Assembly (NCBI RefSeq): GCF_014204985.1
Contig: NZ_JACHMP010000001.1
Location: 2,356,001 to 2,420,000, forward strand
Direction of reading: 5' to 3'
DNA: 64,000 nucleotides
Source: Streptosporangium becharense
GTDB lineage: Bacteria > Actinomycetota > Actinomycetes > Streptosporangiales > Streptosporangiaceae
Below are positions 18,663-29,842 of the stretch, piece after piece (position 1 is the stretch's first letter; every line of letters begins with the position of its first letter). The position numbers and the translations under genes were made by a program. Below the pieces are notes generated by a model, which searched no databases, was not told the DNA's origin, and saw only the letters and a program-made list of their open reading frames with translations.

Positions 18663-19259
18663 CTAGCGGCCGCCCCAGCCGGGGACGGCCATCCGCACGG
18701 TGAGCGCGTGTTCGACCAGCGTGATGAGGGTGGCCTTCACCGCGTCCCGCGAGCGGGCGTCGGTGCGGGAGATAGGGATGTGCGGCGCCAGGGTCAGCGC
18801 CTCCCGTACCTCGTCCTCGCCGTGCAGATAGTTGCCGTCCCAGCCGTTGACCGCGACCACGAAAGGCAGCTTGGCCTCCTCGAAGTAGTCGATCGCCGGG
18901 AAGCTGTCGGCCAGCCTCCGCGTGTCGACCAGCACGATCGCACCGATCGCACCGCGCACCAGGTCGTCCCACATGAACCAGAACCGGTGCTGTCCCGGGG
19001 TGCCGAACAGGTACAGGATCAGGTCCCGGTCCAGTGAGACCCGGCCGAAGTCCATCGCGACCGTGGTGGTGGTCTTGTTCGGGGTCAGACCGAGGTCGTC
19101 GATGCCGGCGCTGGCGTCGGTCATCACCGCCTCGGTCGTCAACGGCACGATCTCCGATACCGCCCCCACGAACGTGGTCTTCCCCACCCCGAAGCCCCCG
19201 GCGACGACGATCTTCGTCGATGTCAGGCCACCGTCGCGACTAGAGCCTGCGAAGTCCAC
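18663..19259 (-). CDS. Conservon small GTPase CvnD (copy 1)
   Basis: 198-residue Ras-like ATP/GTP-binding protein of the CvnD/MglA-like group. P-loop GGFGVGKTTFVGAV, a switch region with FGTPGQHRFWFMWDD in place of the usual DTAGQ, and VDTRRLADSFPAIDYFEEA. Conservons are actinobacterial four-gene sets (kinase, roadblock protein, DUF742 protein, GTPase) thought to form a membrane-associated GTPase switch. The GTG start at 19257-19259 overlaps the end of cvnC by 20 bases. Very similar to the copy at 29843-30409 over the whole length. Confidence 0.93.
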   Translation of the reverse strand: MDFAGSSRDGGLTSTKIVVAGGFGVGKTTFVGAVSEIVPLTTEAVMTDASAGIDDLGLTPNKTTTTVAMDFGRVSLDRDLILYLFGTPGQHRFWFMWDDLVRGAIGAIVLVDTRRLADSFPAIDYFEEAKLPFVVAVNGWDGNYLHGEDEVREALTLAPHIPISRTDARSRDAVKATLITLVEHALTVRMAVPGWGGR

Positions 19260-19698
19260 TGAGCACCCTTTCCAGGAGGTTGAGATCCGGCTTGCCCGCG
19301 TCCAGCTGCGGCTGGTGCAGCTGGATGAGCCCCTCGGCCGCCATGTCGGCGACGAGGATCCGCGTCACACCGAGCGGAATGCGGAGCATCGCGGAGATCT
19401 CAGCGACCGAGCGCACCTGCCGGCACAGGGCGCTGATCGCCTGATACTCCGGGGTGCGGGTGGACAGATCGTGATGGATGGACGTCGCCGAGGAGACGAG
19501 CGCCTCCAGGGCGAGCTGGGTCCGGGGGGCGGTGCGTCCCCCGGTCACGGCGTACGGCCGCACGAGGGAGCTCTGCTCCATCGGAGCCGGTTGTGTCAGA
19601 TGTGAAGGGCCCCCCTGCTGGCGGTGGGGGTCGTCCATCGATTGGTACGGTAACCCGCCCAGCGGGTCACCCTCACCGCTCCAGCCGCGACCTGCCAT
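19240..19698 (-). CDS. Conservon DUF742 protein CvnC (copy 1)
   Basis: 152 residues. A Gly/Pro/Gln-rich N-terminus is followed by the DUF742 core: LVRPYAVTGGRTAPRTQLALEALVSS, a winged-helix-like VRSVAEISAMLRIPLGVTRILVADMAAEGLIQLHQP and the end LNLLERVLSGLRRL. DUF742 proteins probably bridge the roadblock protein and GTPase. Gap to cvnB is 24 bp; overlap with cvnD is 20 bases. Confidence 0.93.
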   Translation of the reverse strand: MAGRGWSGEGDPLGGLPYQSMDDPHRQQGGPSHLTQPAPMEQSSLVRPYAVTGGRTAPRTQLALEALVSSATSIHHDLSTRTPEYQAISALCRQVRSVAEISAMLRIPLGVTRILVADMAAEGLIQLHQPQLDAGKPDLNLLERVLSGLRRL

Positions 19699-19722
19699 GG
19701 CAGCCTCCTCGCGTCATCGCCA

Positions 19723-20145
19723 TCACCGGGAGTGGGAAGACTGCAGTTCCGCGCGGACGGCCGGGGTGAGAACCTGGCCGGCCCGCTCGACGAGCAGCGT
19801 CATCTGGTAAGCCACGAGTCCCATGTCGCAGTCGGCGGCGGCCAGCACCGCCAGACAGGAACCGTCACTGATCGACATGATCAGCAACAGTCCGCGCTGC
19901 ATCTCCACGACGGTCTGGGTGACCGCCCCTCCCTCGAACACCCGCGACGCACCCTGGGTCAGGCTGATCAGGCCGGCGGCGACCGCCGCCAGCTGGTCCG
20001 CCCTGTCGCGGGGGAACCCGTCGGAATACGCCAACGGCAGGCCGTCAGCCGACACCACGACCGTGTGCGCCACGCCTGGGACGTTGTTCACAAAGTCGGT
20101 GATCAGCCAATTGACCCCCCGAGCGGCCTGGCTCATTTCGCGCAC
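19723..20145 (-). CDS. Roadblock/LC7 protein CvnB (copy 1)
   Basis: 140-residue roadblock-fold protein: LITDFVNNVPGVAHTVVVSADGLPLAYSDGFPRDRADQLAAVAAGLISLTQGASRVFEGG. Roadblock proteins of this type act as GTPase regulators for the adjacent CvnD. GTG start at 20143-20145 with GGAGG seven bases upstream. 34 bp after the kinase gene. Confidence 0.94.
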   Translation of the reverse strand: MREMSQAARGVNWLITDFVNNVPGVAHTVVVSADGLPLAYSDGFPRDRADQLAAVAAGLISLTQGASRVFEGGAVTQTVVEMQRGLLLIMSISDGSCLAVLAAADCDMGLVAYQMTLLVERAGQVLTPAVRAELQSSHSR

Positions 20146-20179
20146 GTGTCATCCTCCTTGGCGACCTTGATGAGCTCGC

Positions 20180-23100
20180 TCACCGGTCCTCCTTGTTTCC
20201 TTCAACGTCCCGCCGGAAGTCGGGATACGGCCGCCCGTCCCCGCTCTCGCCCTTGGCCGCCGCGCGGCCCTGCCGTACTCCCTGCTGGAAACTCGCCAGG
20301 CGGTTGCGCACCGCCTCCGGGGAGACGGTCGGTCGCAGGGCGGGGGTCTGGGGGGCGTTGGCCGAGTCGGACGCGGCCGTGCCCGGTACCAGGTTGGCCT
20401 TCGGCACCCGCTTGGGCAGCCCGGAGCCGGTGATCCCGCCGAGCGAGGGCTCGGCCGCCGCCTTGGCCGCCTGCCAGCCCGTGTCGGCGGGCGAGGACCA
20501 GCTGTTCGCGGACGCGGGCTGCTGGAGCTGGGCGGTCTCCTGGATCTCCTCGGGCTGTTCCTGGACGGGGGTGACCGGATCGGCCTTCTTGAACCAGTCG
20601 GACTCGACCGCGGCGAAGATCGGGAGGAATTCCTCCCTGGCCTCCTCCATCGGCGAGGCGTCGAGGATGGCGGGCAGGGGACCGGTGTTGTCCGCGGCTT
20701 CGAAGGCATGACCGCCCTCGAAGGAGACGGAGTCGCCGCCGGAGGGCCACCCTCCGGAGTCGCCGCCCCGGTTCGAGGAGCCGGACCAGGAGTCGGGACC
20801 GGCCTGGGAGCCGGGCCACGCCCCGGGGGCCGCGGGGGCCGCGGGCGGCGAGGCGGACCAGGAGTCCTGGGCACCCGCCTGGGAGCCGGGCCACGCCGCG
20901 GGAGCGGCCGGAGAACCGGACCACGCCTCGGGAGCCGCGGGCGGCGAGGCGGACCATGTGTCGGGGCCGGCCGACGCACCGGACCACGCCTCGGGGGCCG
21001 CGGGCGGCGAGGCGGACCAGGAGTCCTGGGCACCCGCCTGGGAGCCGGGCCACGCCGCAGGGTTGTCGCGTGTCGGAGCGCTCGGCCCGGTGGGCCACGC
21101 CCCGGTGGCTCCCGGCGGCACGGAACCCTGCCACGGCGTCGGGTCGGGCTGGGATGCCGCGGCCCAACCGCCGGCCGTGTCCTGGGGGTTGCCCGGACCG
21201 GTGCCGGGCGGCGGCACCTGACCGGGCCACGGGGTGTCGGCCGGCGCCTGGCCGAACTGGCCGCCTCCGAAGGAGGACTGTCCGGCGTCGAAGGAGTTGA
21301 ACTGCTGGGCCGCCAGGTCGATGGAGGCGAAGGAGTTGCGGTGGGCCGCCTCGAAGGAGGCGAAGGACGGCGTCCTGGAGTCGAGACCGGTCGGGCTGGC
21401 CAGCACCGGCGGGCGGTCCATCGACATCATGGAACCGGGCCAGTCGCTGCTCGGCGAGGCCGCGGGGGCGCCCGGCCGGGCGCCGCTCACGGCCAGCAGG
21501 TTCTCGGGAAGCAGGACCATGGCGGTCAGACCGCCGCTGTCCTGCTGCCTGAGCTGGACGCGGATGCCGTGCCGCAGGGCCAGGCGGCCGACCACGAACA
21601 GGCCCATGCGGCGGGAGACCGAGACGTCGACCACCGGCGGGTTGGCCAGTCGCCAGTTCGCCTGGGCGAGTTCCTCGGCGGTCATGCCGATGCCGAGGTC
21701 GGTCACCGAGACCATCACGCCGCCGCCATCGATGCGGTTGCTGGAGACGACGACGCGGGTCTCCCGAGGGGAGAAGGCGATGGCGTTCTCCACGAGCTCC
21801 GCGATCAGGTGGACGACGTCGTTGACGGACGTGCCGACCACGGACACTCCGGCGGACAGCTGCAGCTGGACCCGCTCGTAGTTCTCGACCTCCGACAGCG
21901 AGGCGCGGACCACGTCGATCAGCGGAACCGGCTGGCTCCACCGGCGTGCGGGCTCCTGCCCGGCGAGGACCAGGAGGTTCTCGGAGTTGCGGCGCATGCG
22001 GGTGGCCAGGTGGTCCAGGCGGAACAGGTTGCCGAGCCGTTCCTCGTCCTGCTCGCCGTGCTCCAGGCTCTCGATGAGGGAGAGCTGGCGCTCGACCAGG
22101 GTCTGGCTGCGCCGGGAGAGGTTGACGAACATCGAGTTGACGTTGCTCCGCAGCCGGGCCTCCTGGCCCGCGAGGCGGATCGCCTCCCGGTGGACCTCGT
22201 CGAAGGCCCGGGCCACTTCACCGATCTCGTCGTCGGAGGCCACACCGATCGGAGCGACCTCCACCTCCGTGGCCTCCCCGCTCTCGCGCATGCTCTGCAC
22301 GGTCTCGGGAAGACGCTGGCCGGCGATGGCCAGCGCCTCGGTACGGAGCCGGCGCAGCGGCCTGACCAGCGACTGCGCCATGATCACGGTCATGACCAGG
22401 ACGAGGATGAGGATCGCGACCGTCACCGCGGCGGCGATCAGCGCGCTGCGCTGCTCCTCCTCCTGCAGCAGACGGCTCCGGTCGATGACGGCGACGGCGA
22501 CCTTCTCCTCCACCGCGCGCATGCGGTCGACGATGTCGGAGGAGGCGTCGAACCAGGTCTGGTCACCGCGGCTGTTCCCGGAGACGTCGACCCTGGTCAG
22601 CACGGCGCCCTGGAGGGCGAGGACGATGGCGCGGGCGCGGAGCGCTCCGGCGCGGTCCACCTTCTGGCTGCTGACGGTGTCGTCGTAGAGCTGACGCTCG
22701 TTGACCGTGGCCTCGGCCCGGAAGGTGGCGAGCTCACTGTCGCGCTGCGCGCGAGCGGCCAGCATGGCGTTGAGGCCCTCGGTGCTGAACTCCTTGGTGG
22801 CGAGGGCGACGGCGAGGTTGGCCCGCTCCCTGGACGCCTGCTCCTTGGCCCGGCCCAGCGCGGCGAACGCGGCGGCGCCGCCGTTGAGGTTCGGGTCGGC
22901 GACACCCTGGACGATCTCGTCGTGCAGGGACAGCAGGTCGGCGATGGTCCGGGAGTACGCGGCGATCGTGGGGAGGGCCGGGAGCTGGGTCTCCAGCGCC
23001 GTCTTGCGGACGCTCTTGATCTCGTTGATCCGGGCGCGGATCTGCAGGAGCTCGGCCTGGCCGCGGTCTCCGAACGCCTCCGCGGCGCCGCCGTCGATGG

Positions 23101-23560
23101 CCTCGCCGATCCTCGCGCCCACCTCCTGGGCGACCTTGTCGACGATGCCGTCCTGCTTGGCCACGTTCGGCAGGCTGCCGCGGGGGCGGCCCAGGGCCAC
23201 GTATCGGGCCGACAGGTCTCGTTCGAGCTGCAGTTCGTCGACCAGGCGGCTCAGGCTGGCGGTGAGCTCGGCGGCGGTGTGCACGCGTTCGTACGCGGCG
23301 GCGCTGTCGAGCGAGCTGTTGATGCGCAGACCGCCCAGTACGGCCGCGGCGATCGTGGGGATGGCGATGAGCGCGAGCAGTCGCGACCGCACACGCCAGT
23401 TCTTGAGCGCGAACTTGCTGCCGTTCTTCACGGCCTTCGCGGGTTGGCGGCCCTCGCCGTCCGGAGACTGGCCGCTCTGTTGCGGCACCCCTTGATCGTC
23501 GGATGCCAGGGCAGGCGCCAGCCCGGCTTCACGTTCGCTGGGGATTGACCCTGTCCTCAC
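20180..23560 (-). CDS. Conservon sensor kinase CvnA (copy 1)
   Basis: 1126-residue membrane sensor kinase. Short cytoplasmic start, helix 1 (LLALIAIPTIAAAVLGGL), a large extracellular helical NIT-type (nitrate/nitrite sensing) domain to about residue 370, helix 2 (SALIAAAVTVAILILVLVMTVIMAQ), HAMP, a DHp-like segment with RLDHLATRMRRNSENLLVLAG, and a HATPase domain (ELVENAIAFSPRE, DLGIGMT). The last 400 or so residues are Pro/Ala/Gly/Trp/Ser-rich, with duplicated blocks, and end in the conserved VRNRLASFQQGVRQGR peptide also seen at the end of copy 2. GTG start with GGAGG upstream. Ligand unknown. Confidence 0.93.
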   Translation of the reverse strand: MRTGSIPSEREAGLAPALASDDQGVPQQSGQSPDGEGRQPAKAVKNGSKFALKNWRVRSRLLALIAIPTIAAAVLGGLRINSSLDSAAAYERVHTAAELTASLSRLVDELQLERDLSARYVALGRPRGSLPNVAKQDGIVDKVAQEVGARIGEAIDGGAAEAFGDRGQAELLQIRARINEIKSVRKTALETQLPALPTIAAYSRTIADLLSLHDEIVQGVADPNLNGGAAAFAALGRAKEQASRERANLAVALATKEFSTEGLNAMLAARAQRDSELATFRAEATVNERQLYDDTVSSQKVDRAGALRARAIVLALQGAVLTRVDVSGNSRGDQTWFDASSDIVDRMRAVEEKVAVAVIDRSRLLQEEEQRSALIAAAVTVAILILVLVMTVIMAQSLVRPLRRLRTEALAIAGQRLPETVQSMRESGEATEVEVAPIGVASDDEIGEVARAFDEVHREAIRLAGQEARLRSNVNSMFVNLSRRSQTLVERQLSLIESLEHGEQDEERLGNLFRLDHLATRMRRNSENLLVLAGQEPARRWSQPVPLIDVVRASLSEVENYERVQLQLSAGVSVVGTSVNDVVHLIAELVENAIAFSPRETRVVVSSNRIDGGGVMVSVTDLGIGMTAEELAQANWRLANPPVVDVSVSRRMGLFVVGRLALRHGIRVQLRQQDSGGLTAMVLLPENLLAVSGARPGAPAASPSSDWPGSMMSMDRPPVLASPTGLDSRTPSFASFEAAHRNSFASIDLAAQQFNSFDAGQSSFGGGQFGQAPADTPWPGQVPPPGTGPGNPQDTAGGWAAASQPDPTPWQGSVPPGATGAWPTGPSAPTRDNPAAWPGSQAGAQDSWSASPPAAPEAWSGASAGPDTWSASPPAAPEAWSGSPAAPAAWPGSQAGAQDSWSASPPAAPAAPGAWPGSQAGPDSWSGSSNRGGDSGGWPSGGDSVSFEGGHAFEAADNTGPLPAILDASPMEEAREEFLPIFAAVESDWFKKADPVTPVQEQPEEIQETAQLQQPASANSWSSPADTGWQAAKAAAEPSLGGITGSGLPKRVPKANLVPGTAASDSANAPQTPALRPTVSPEAVRNRLASFQQGVRQGRAAAKGESGDGRPYPDFRRDVEGNKEDR
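20834..21058. repeat. Perfect 66-bp direct repeat in the CvnA1 tail
   Basis: The 66 bases at 20834-20899 recur without a mismatch at 20993-21058, inside a region of diverged copies of the same coding unit. They encode SQAGAQDSWSASPPAA-type sequence. The identity at third codon positions indicates recent duplication or gene conversion. Confidence 0.85.
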
Positions 23561-24042
23561 TGGCCTCCGCTGCCTCTCCTCGGATCGTCTGCTTGGCGGG
23601 ATCGCGTCACGCAGTGATGTGGGAGTGACGCCGACGCATCCATGGGGTAGGGGTTATTGGAGCACAGCCGGATGAGATCGGCCAACAGAACATAGCTCGC
23701 TTTTTATCACTAAGCCACACATTTCACCCGTAATCGGGCAGCCACTCTCCGCTCCACACCCGCGGACCCACACCCAGGAACGATCTTCTCCTGGACGATG
23801 ACCACCCCACCTATCACTCAGGGTGATTGTTACGTGTGAGACAAGATCACCATATACGACTGCTTTGGGGCTTGAGGGCGATAGGGGAGGTATTTGTATT
23901 TTGGTTGATCTACTCCGCTACTCTGATCCGCGGTCGGCATACCTCCCCCTTGATCACATGCCTCCCGGTACCTCCTCTTATGTCGCCCGCTCAGTCACAC
24001 AGAGTTCCGGACGAGGCGATCAAACGCAGCTAAGGAGACCCC
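23561..24042. promoter_or_regulatory. Divergent promoter region, conservon 1 / ABC operon
   Basis: 482 bp without a gene and clearly richer in A+T than its surroundings (for example 23690-23730 and 23820-23930). It must hold the promoter of the leftward conservon 1 and of the rightward import operon. Promoter-like TTGTTA and TATACG or TTGGTT elements occur around 23825-23935, but spacings are imperfect, so I do not assign exact hexamers. No convincing riboswitch fold was recognised. Confidence 0.5.
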
Positions 24043-25029
24043 ATGAGGTTCAGACTTGCGAGCCGGGCGGTCATCGCAGGCGTCGCGGCCGCACTGGCGC
24101 TGAGCGCCTGCGGCGGCTCGGACACATCGGCCGGTACCACCGCCGGGGCGGGCGGTCTGGAGAAGGCGCAGATCAAGATCGGTGCCCTGCCCATCCCCGA
24201 CTCGGCTGCCCTCTACATCGCCAACAAGCGGGGCTTCTTCAAGGAGGAGGGCCTCACCGTCACCATCGAACCGGTGGCGGGTGGCGCCCAGGCGCAGCAG
24301 AGCCTCATCGGAGGGTCGCTGGACGCCACGCAGACGAACTACGTCTCCTCCTTCCTCGCCATCGCGGCCGGCCACAAGATGAAGATCATCGCCGACCTCT
24401 ACCAGGCCGCCCCCAACACCTTCAACCTCATGGTGCCGAAGGACTCCTCGATCAAGTCGCCCGCCGACCTCAAGGGCAAGAAGATCGCGGTCAACAGCAA
24501 GAAGAACATCGGAACCCTGTCCGTGGGGTCGGTCCTGAAGACCCACGGCCTCACCGAGGCCGACGTGGAGTTCCTCGAGTTCCCCTTCCCTGAGATGTCC
24601 AACAAGCTCAAGGAGGGCCTCGTCGACGCCGCCTGGATGACAGAGCCGCACCTCACCGCGGCACAGAAGAACGTCGGCGCCCAGAAGCTCGCCGACACCA
24701 TGGTCGACTCCACGGCGGACTTCCCCATCGCCGGTGTCGTCGTCATGGAGGACTTCGCGTCGAAGAACCCCAAGACCGTCGCCGCCTTCCAGCGCGCGCT
24801 GGCCAAGGCCCAGAACATCGCCGCCTCCGACCGCAAGGCGGTCGAGGAGATCCTGCCGACCTTCACCAAGATCGACGCGGCCACCGCCGCCGTCATCACT
24901 CTCGGTAACTACCCCACCAGCCTCAACGAGACCCGTCTGCAGCGGGTGGCCGACCTGATGGAAGAGGCCGGTTACCTGACCAGCCCGATCGACGCCAAGA
25001 GCCTGCTTCCCGCCGGAAGCCAGGGGTGA
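24043..25029 (+). CDS. ABC importer substrate-binding lipoprotein (NMT1/SsuA type)
   Basis: 328 residues. Lipoprotein signal with lipobox LSAC (Cys22), then a periplasmic-binding fold: IKIGALPIPDSAALYIANKRGFFKEEGLTVTIEPVAGGAQAQQSLIGGSLDATQTNY, typical of the nitrate/sulfonate/taurine/thiamine-precursor family. Ligand not deducible. ATG at 24043 with AAGGAG seven bases upstream. First gene of a four-gene operon; its stop overlaps the next GTG by four bases. Confidence 0.93.
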   Translation: MRFRLASRAVIAGVAAALALSACGGSDTSAGTTAGAGGLEKAQIKIGALPIPDSAALYIANKRGFFKEEGLTVTIEPVAGGAQAQQSLIGGSLDATQTNYVSSFLAIAAGHKMKIIADLYQAAPNTFNLMVPKDSSIKSPADLKGKKIAVNSKKNIGTLSVGSVLKTHGLTEADVEFLEFPFPEMSNKLKEGLVDAAWMTEPHLTAAQKNVGAQKLADTMVDSTADFPIAGVVVMEDFASKNPKTVAAFQRALAKAQNIAASDRKAVEEILPTFTKIDAATAAVITLGNYPTSLNETRLQRVADLMEEAGYLTSPIDAKSLLPAGSQG

Positions 25030-25814
25030 CCGGACGCGACCTGCTCGGCAACAGACTGCTCTGCGGCGCCGTGGGCGTCGCAGGGCTGTTCTGCCTTCTG
25101 GAGGCATCCGGCAGGACCGGGTTCATCGACCCGGATGCGTTCCCGCTGCCCTCCACCGTACTCAGCCGAGCAGTACTGATGACGAACGACGGCGAGTTCG
25201 TCGCCGACATCGCCTCGACCATGGTCGTCTGGGCCGTCGGGCTGCTGATCGCCACCGTGGTCGGCGTCTGCGCGGGCTTCCTTCTCGGCACCGTTCCCTT
25301 CATGGAGCGCTCCTTCCGGCCGATCATGGAGTTCCTCCGGCCCGTCCCGTCGGTCGCGCTGATCCCGCTGGCGCTCAGCCTTTTCTCTGACAAGTTCGAC
25401 ATGAAGGTCACGGTGATCGTCTATGCGGCGACGTGGCCGATCCTCATCAACACCATGTACGGCCTGAAGGACGTGGACCCGCTCGCCAAGGAGACGCTGC
25501 GCAGCTTCGGCTTCGGCCGGTCGGCCGTGCTGTGGCGGGTGTCGCTGCCGAGCACCGCCCCGTTCATCGCCACCGGGGTGCGGCTGGCCTCCGCGATCGC
25601 GCTGATCGTGGGGATCAGCGCTGAGCTGCTGGGCGGTGGCCTGGACGGCATCGGCAGCTACGTCCTGCAGAGCAGCACCGGCCTGAACGCGATGGAGTAC
25701 ATCGTCGCCGCCGCCCTGTGGGCGGGGGTCATCGGCCTGGTCACCAACGGCCTGTTCGTGCTGGCCGAACGACGGGCCTTCCGCTGGCACACCGCCCGCA
25801 CGGAGGTGGTATGA
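25026..25814 (+). CDS. ABC importer permease 1 (SsuC/TauC type)
   Basis: 262 residues with six predicted helices and the permease EAA-like loop YGLKDVDPLAKETLRSFGFGRSAVLWRVSLPSTAPFIATGVRLA, which docks on the ATPase. GTG start within GTGA, overlapping the binding-protein stop by four bases. Pairs with permease 2 rather than forming a homodimer. Confidence 0.92.
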   Translation: MTGRDLLGNRLLCGAVGVAGLFCLLEASGRTGFIDPDAFPLPSTVLSRAVLMTNDGEFVADIASTMVVWAVGLLIATVVGVCAGFLLGTVPFMERSFRPIMEFLRPVPSVALIPLALSLFSDKFDMKVTVIVYAATWPILINTMYGLKDVDPLAKETLRSFGFGRSAVLWRVSLPSTAPFIATGVRLASAIALIVGISAELLGGGLDGIGSYVLQSSTGLNAMEYIVAAALWAGVIGLVTNGLFVLAERRAFRWHTARTEVV

Positions 25815-26614
25815 TGGGCGTGGTGCCGCGTGTCCTGCGTGCCGTCGGCAGTCTGTGGCTGGTGGCGGTGGTCCTGGTGCTGTGGGAGTTGGTCGCCCGC
25901 AACGCGGAACTGCTGGCGTTCCCCCCGCCGACGGAGATCGTCGAAAGCATGAAGCGGCTGTGGCTGACCGAGCCCGCCGCGCGGCTCTGGCTCAACGACG
26001 CGGCGCTGAGCAACTTCTCCGCCAGCGTCAGCCGGCTGCTGATCGGCTGGGTGCTGGCCGGGGTGGTCGGAGTCGTGGTGGGGGTCGCGCTGGGCCGTTC
26101 CCCGCTGCTGTTCCGCTTCGTCGACCCGCTCGTCCAGTTCGCCCGTGCCATCCCCCCGCCCATGCTGCTGGCGTTCTTCATGGCCCTGTTCGGCATCGGT
26201 CCCCGGATGCAGATCAGCCTGATCGTGTTCGGCATCATCTGGCCCATCCTGATCAACGCCTGCGAGGGCGCCCGTCAGGTCGACCGCCAGCACCTGGACA
26301 CCGCCCGGGTCTTCGGACTGTCGGGCCGGGAGCGGCTGTTCCGCATCATCCTGCCCTCGGCCATGCCGAAGATCTTCGCCGGGCTCCGGGTCAGCCTGTC
26401 GCTGGCGTTGATCCTGATGGTGATCTCCGAGCTGGTGGGCAGCACCGACGGGATCGGCTTCCAGCTCCTGGACGCCCAGAGGAGCTTCGACATGACCGGG
26501 GTGTGGGCGGGCATCGTGCTGCTCGGCGTCCTGGGATACGTGCTCAACTCGGGCTTCCTTGCGGTCGAACGACGTGTCCTGTCGTGGCACCGCTCCGCCA
26601 AGCAGACGACCTGA
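25814..26614 (+). CDS. ABC importer permease 2 (SsuC/TauC type)
   Basis: About 266 residues, six helices, with the coupling loop EGARQVDRQHLDTARVFGLSGRERLFRIILPSAMPKIFAGLRVSLSLALILMVISEL. Two adjacent ATGs (25811 and 25814) follow GGAGG; the second has the better spacing. The start overlaps the permease 1 stop. Heterodimeric permeases are less usual in this importer class, where one permease gene is common. Confidence 0.92.
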   Translation: MGVVPRVLRAVGSLWLVAVVLVLWELVARNAELLAFPPPTEIVESMKRLWLTEPAARLWLNDAALSNFSASVSRLLIGWVLAGVVGVVVGVALGRSPLLFRFVDPLVQFARAIPPPMLLAFFMALFGIGPRMQISLIVFGIIWPILINACEGARQVDRQHLDTARVFGLSGRERLFRIILPSAMPKIFAGLRVSLSLALILMVISELVGSTDGIGFQLLDAQRSFDMTGVWAGIVLLGVLGYVLNSGFLAVERRVLSWHRSAKQTT

Positions 26615-26623
26615 GGACCTGCT

Positions 26624-28765
<2,142 letters not shown>

Positions 28766-28840
28766 ACGGCACGCCGACACCGCGCGGGCCCGTGAACGGG
28801 TCCGCGCACCCCGGGACCCACCCGTACGGGTTCCGGCACC

Positions 28841-28882
28841 GAGACGGCCGGTGACGTGCGACATCACGTCACCGGCCGTCTC
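28841..28882 (+). terminator. Terminator of the import operon
   Basis: GAGACGGCCGGTGACGTG (28841-28858) pairs with its exact complement at 28865-28882 around a 6-base loop, an 18-bp perfect stem 76 bp past the fusion gene stop. No T-run follows. The symmetry would let it act in both directions. Confidence 0.75.
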
Positions 28883-29800
28883 CGTTCCACACGGTCACGC
28901 CGGGAGGGGCCCGCACGGCCACGCGGCGGGCGTTCGCACGTCGTGTCGTGGAGGTCCGCACGGTCGTTTCGGGGGAAGCGGTCCCGCGCGTCCACTGTGG
29001 ACCCGTTCAGTGAGGGGACGGAAGTGACGCCGGTCGTGAGGTCTCCGGTCGTTTTCCGCCGGGCGTCCCGGACGCCGGACCGCCCCATCGGGGTTTTCCC
29101 GTGAATTCCCGTGATCGGTCCGCCCCGGTTCCGGGCACGGCGTCTTTCCGGCCCCCGTCCGCCCGTCTTTTTCGGCCCGCTTCCATTCTCCGAATAATCG
29201 GGCCGAATTAACGATCTCCCGTGGACCCGCCATTCACGAATCACCCGGGCGGATTGGTGATTCACGGAGCGGACGCACCGGACCGCGTCTCGCGATGATC
29301 TCTCGGTGCGGGGAACACCGGAACGGCCTCGTGGGGAAACCTCCATCCCACCGGGCGGGGGACGCCGGGAACATCGGACCGGGGCAGGACGGACGCGGTG
29401 GAGGCCCGCCGGACCCCACCCTCCGGACGAAAACTACAAGAGCCGCGAAGTTCACATGAGGCCATGAGAGGTCGCCTGAGCCACGGAGAGGGGCGAATGG
29501 GGCTTGAGGGGCACCTGGGGCGGGAGAGGGCACCTGAGGCCGCACAGAGGGCGTCTGAGCCATGGAGACACGCACGCGTAGCAGGGTCCATGGGAACGTA
29601 CGGGATGTACGGGGAGTCATGGGAACATGCGGGACGCGCGGCACACAGAGCGTGTGGAGCGCACGGGCGGCCGGGAGTTCGGGAGGTCGGCCGAGCGGTC
29701 AGGGCGATGTCCGGGCGGCGGGGAAGGCGGGCGAAAAAGGCCGCGGGAGGGGGCCGAACGGCTGCGGATCGGCCGCCGAGATTCCTCAGACGGCCGCAGA
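28883..29800. other. ~0.9-kb gap between the import operon and conservon 2
   Basis: No gene supported: open frames (for example the leftward one at 28864-29346) have no domain, ribosome site or sensible composition. The section 29150-29280 is less GC-rich and contains short A/T patches. The section 29440-29720 is strongly purine-rich on the plus strand, with recurring CTGAG, CATGGGAA and GGAGAGG-type elements and loose repeats around 29478 and 29548. It could encode an RNA or be a decayed gene; I cannot tell. Confidence 0.4.
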
Positions 29801-29834
29801 CCCGGGTCCCACCCGTTCGGGGGCGGGACCCGGG
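29801..29834 (-). terminator. Conservon 2 terminator
   Basis: CCCGGGTCCC (29801-29810) pairs exactly with GGGACCCGGG (29825-29834), with an inner CCC/GGG extension. It starts nine bases past the cvnD copy 2 stop. Confidence 0.65.
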
Positions 29835-29842
29835 CCCGGACG

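Noticed and set aside
23561-24042. Riboswitch (for example thiamine type) before the NMT1-like import operon
   Set aside because: No recognisable TPP-riboswitch core such as CTGAGA; the AT-rich gap is explained by divergent promoters.
28841-28882. Relation between this hairpin and the 666-716 inverted repeat, which share CGGTGACGT
   Set aside because: The shared core is nine bases and the rest differs; too little to call one repeat family.
28864-29346. 160-codon leftward frame after the import operon
   Set aside because: Arg/Gly/Pro-rich without motifs, starts inside a terminator stem and has no ribosome site.
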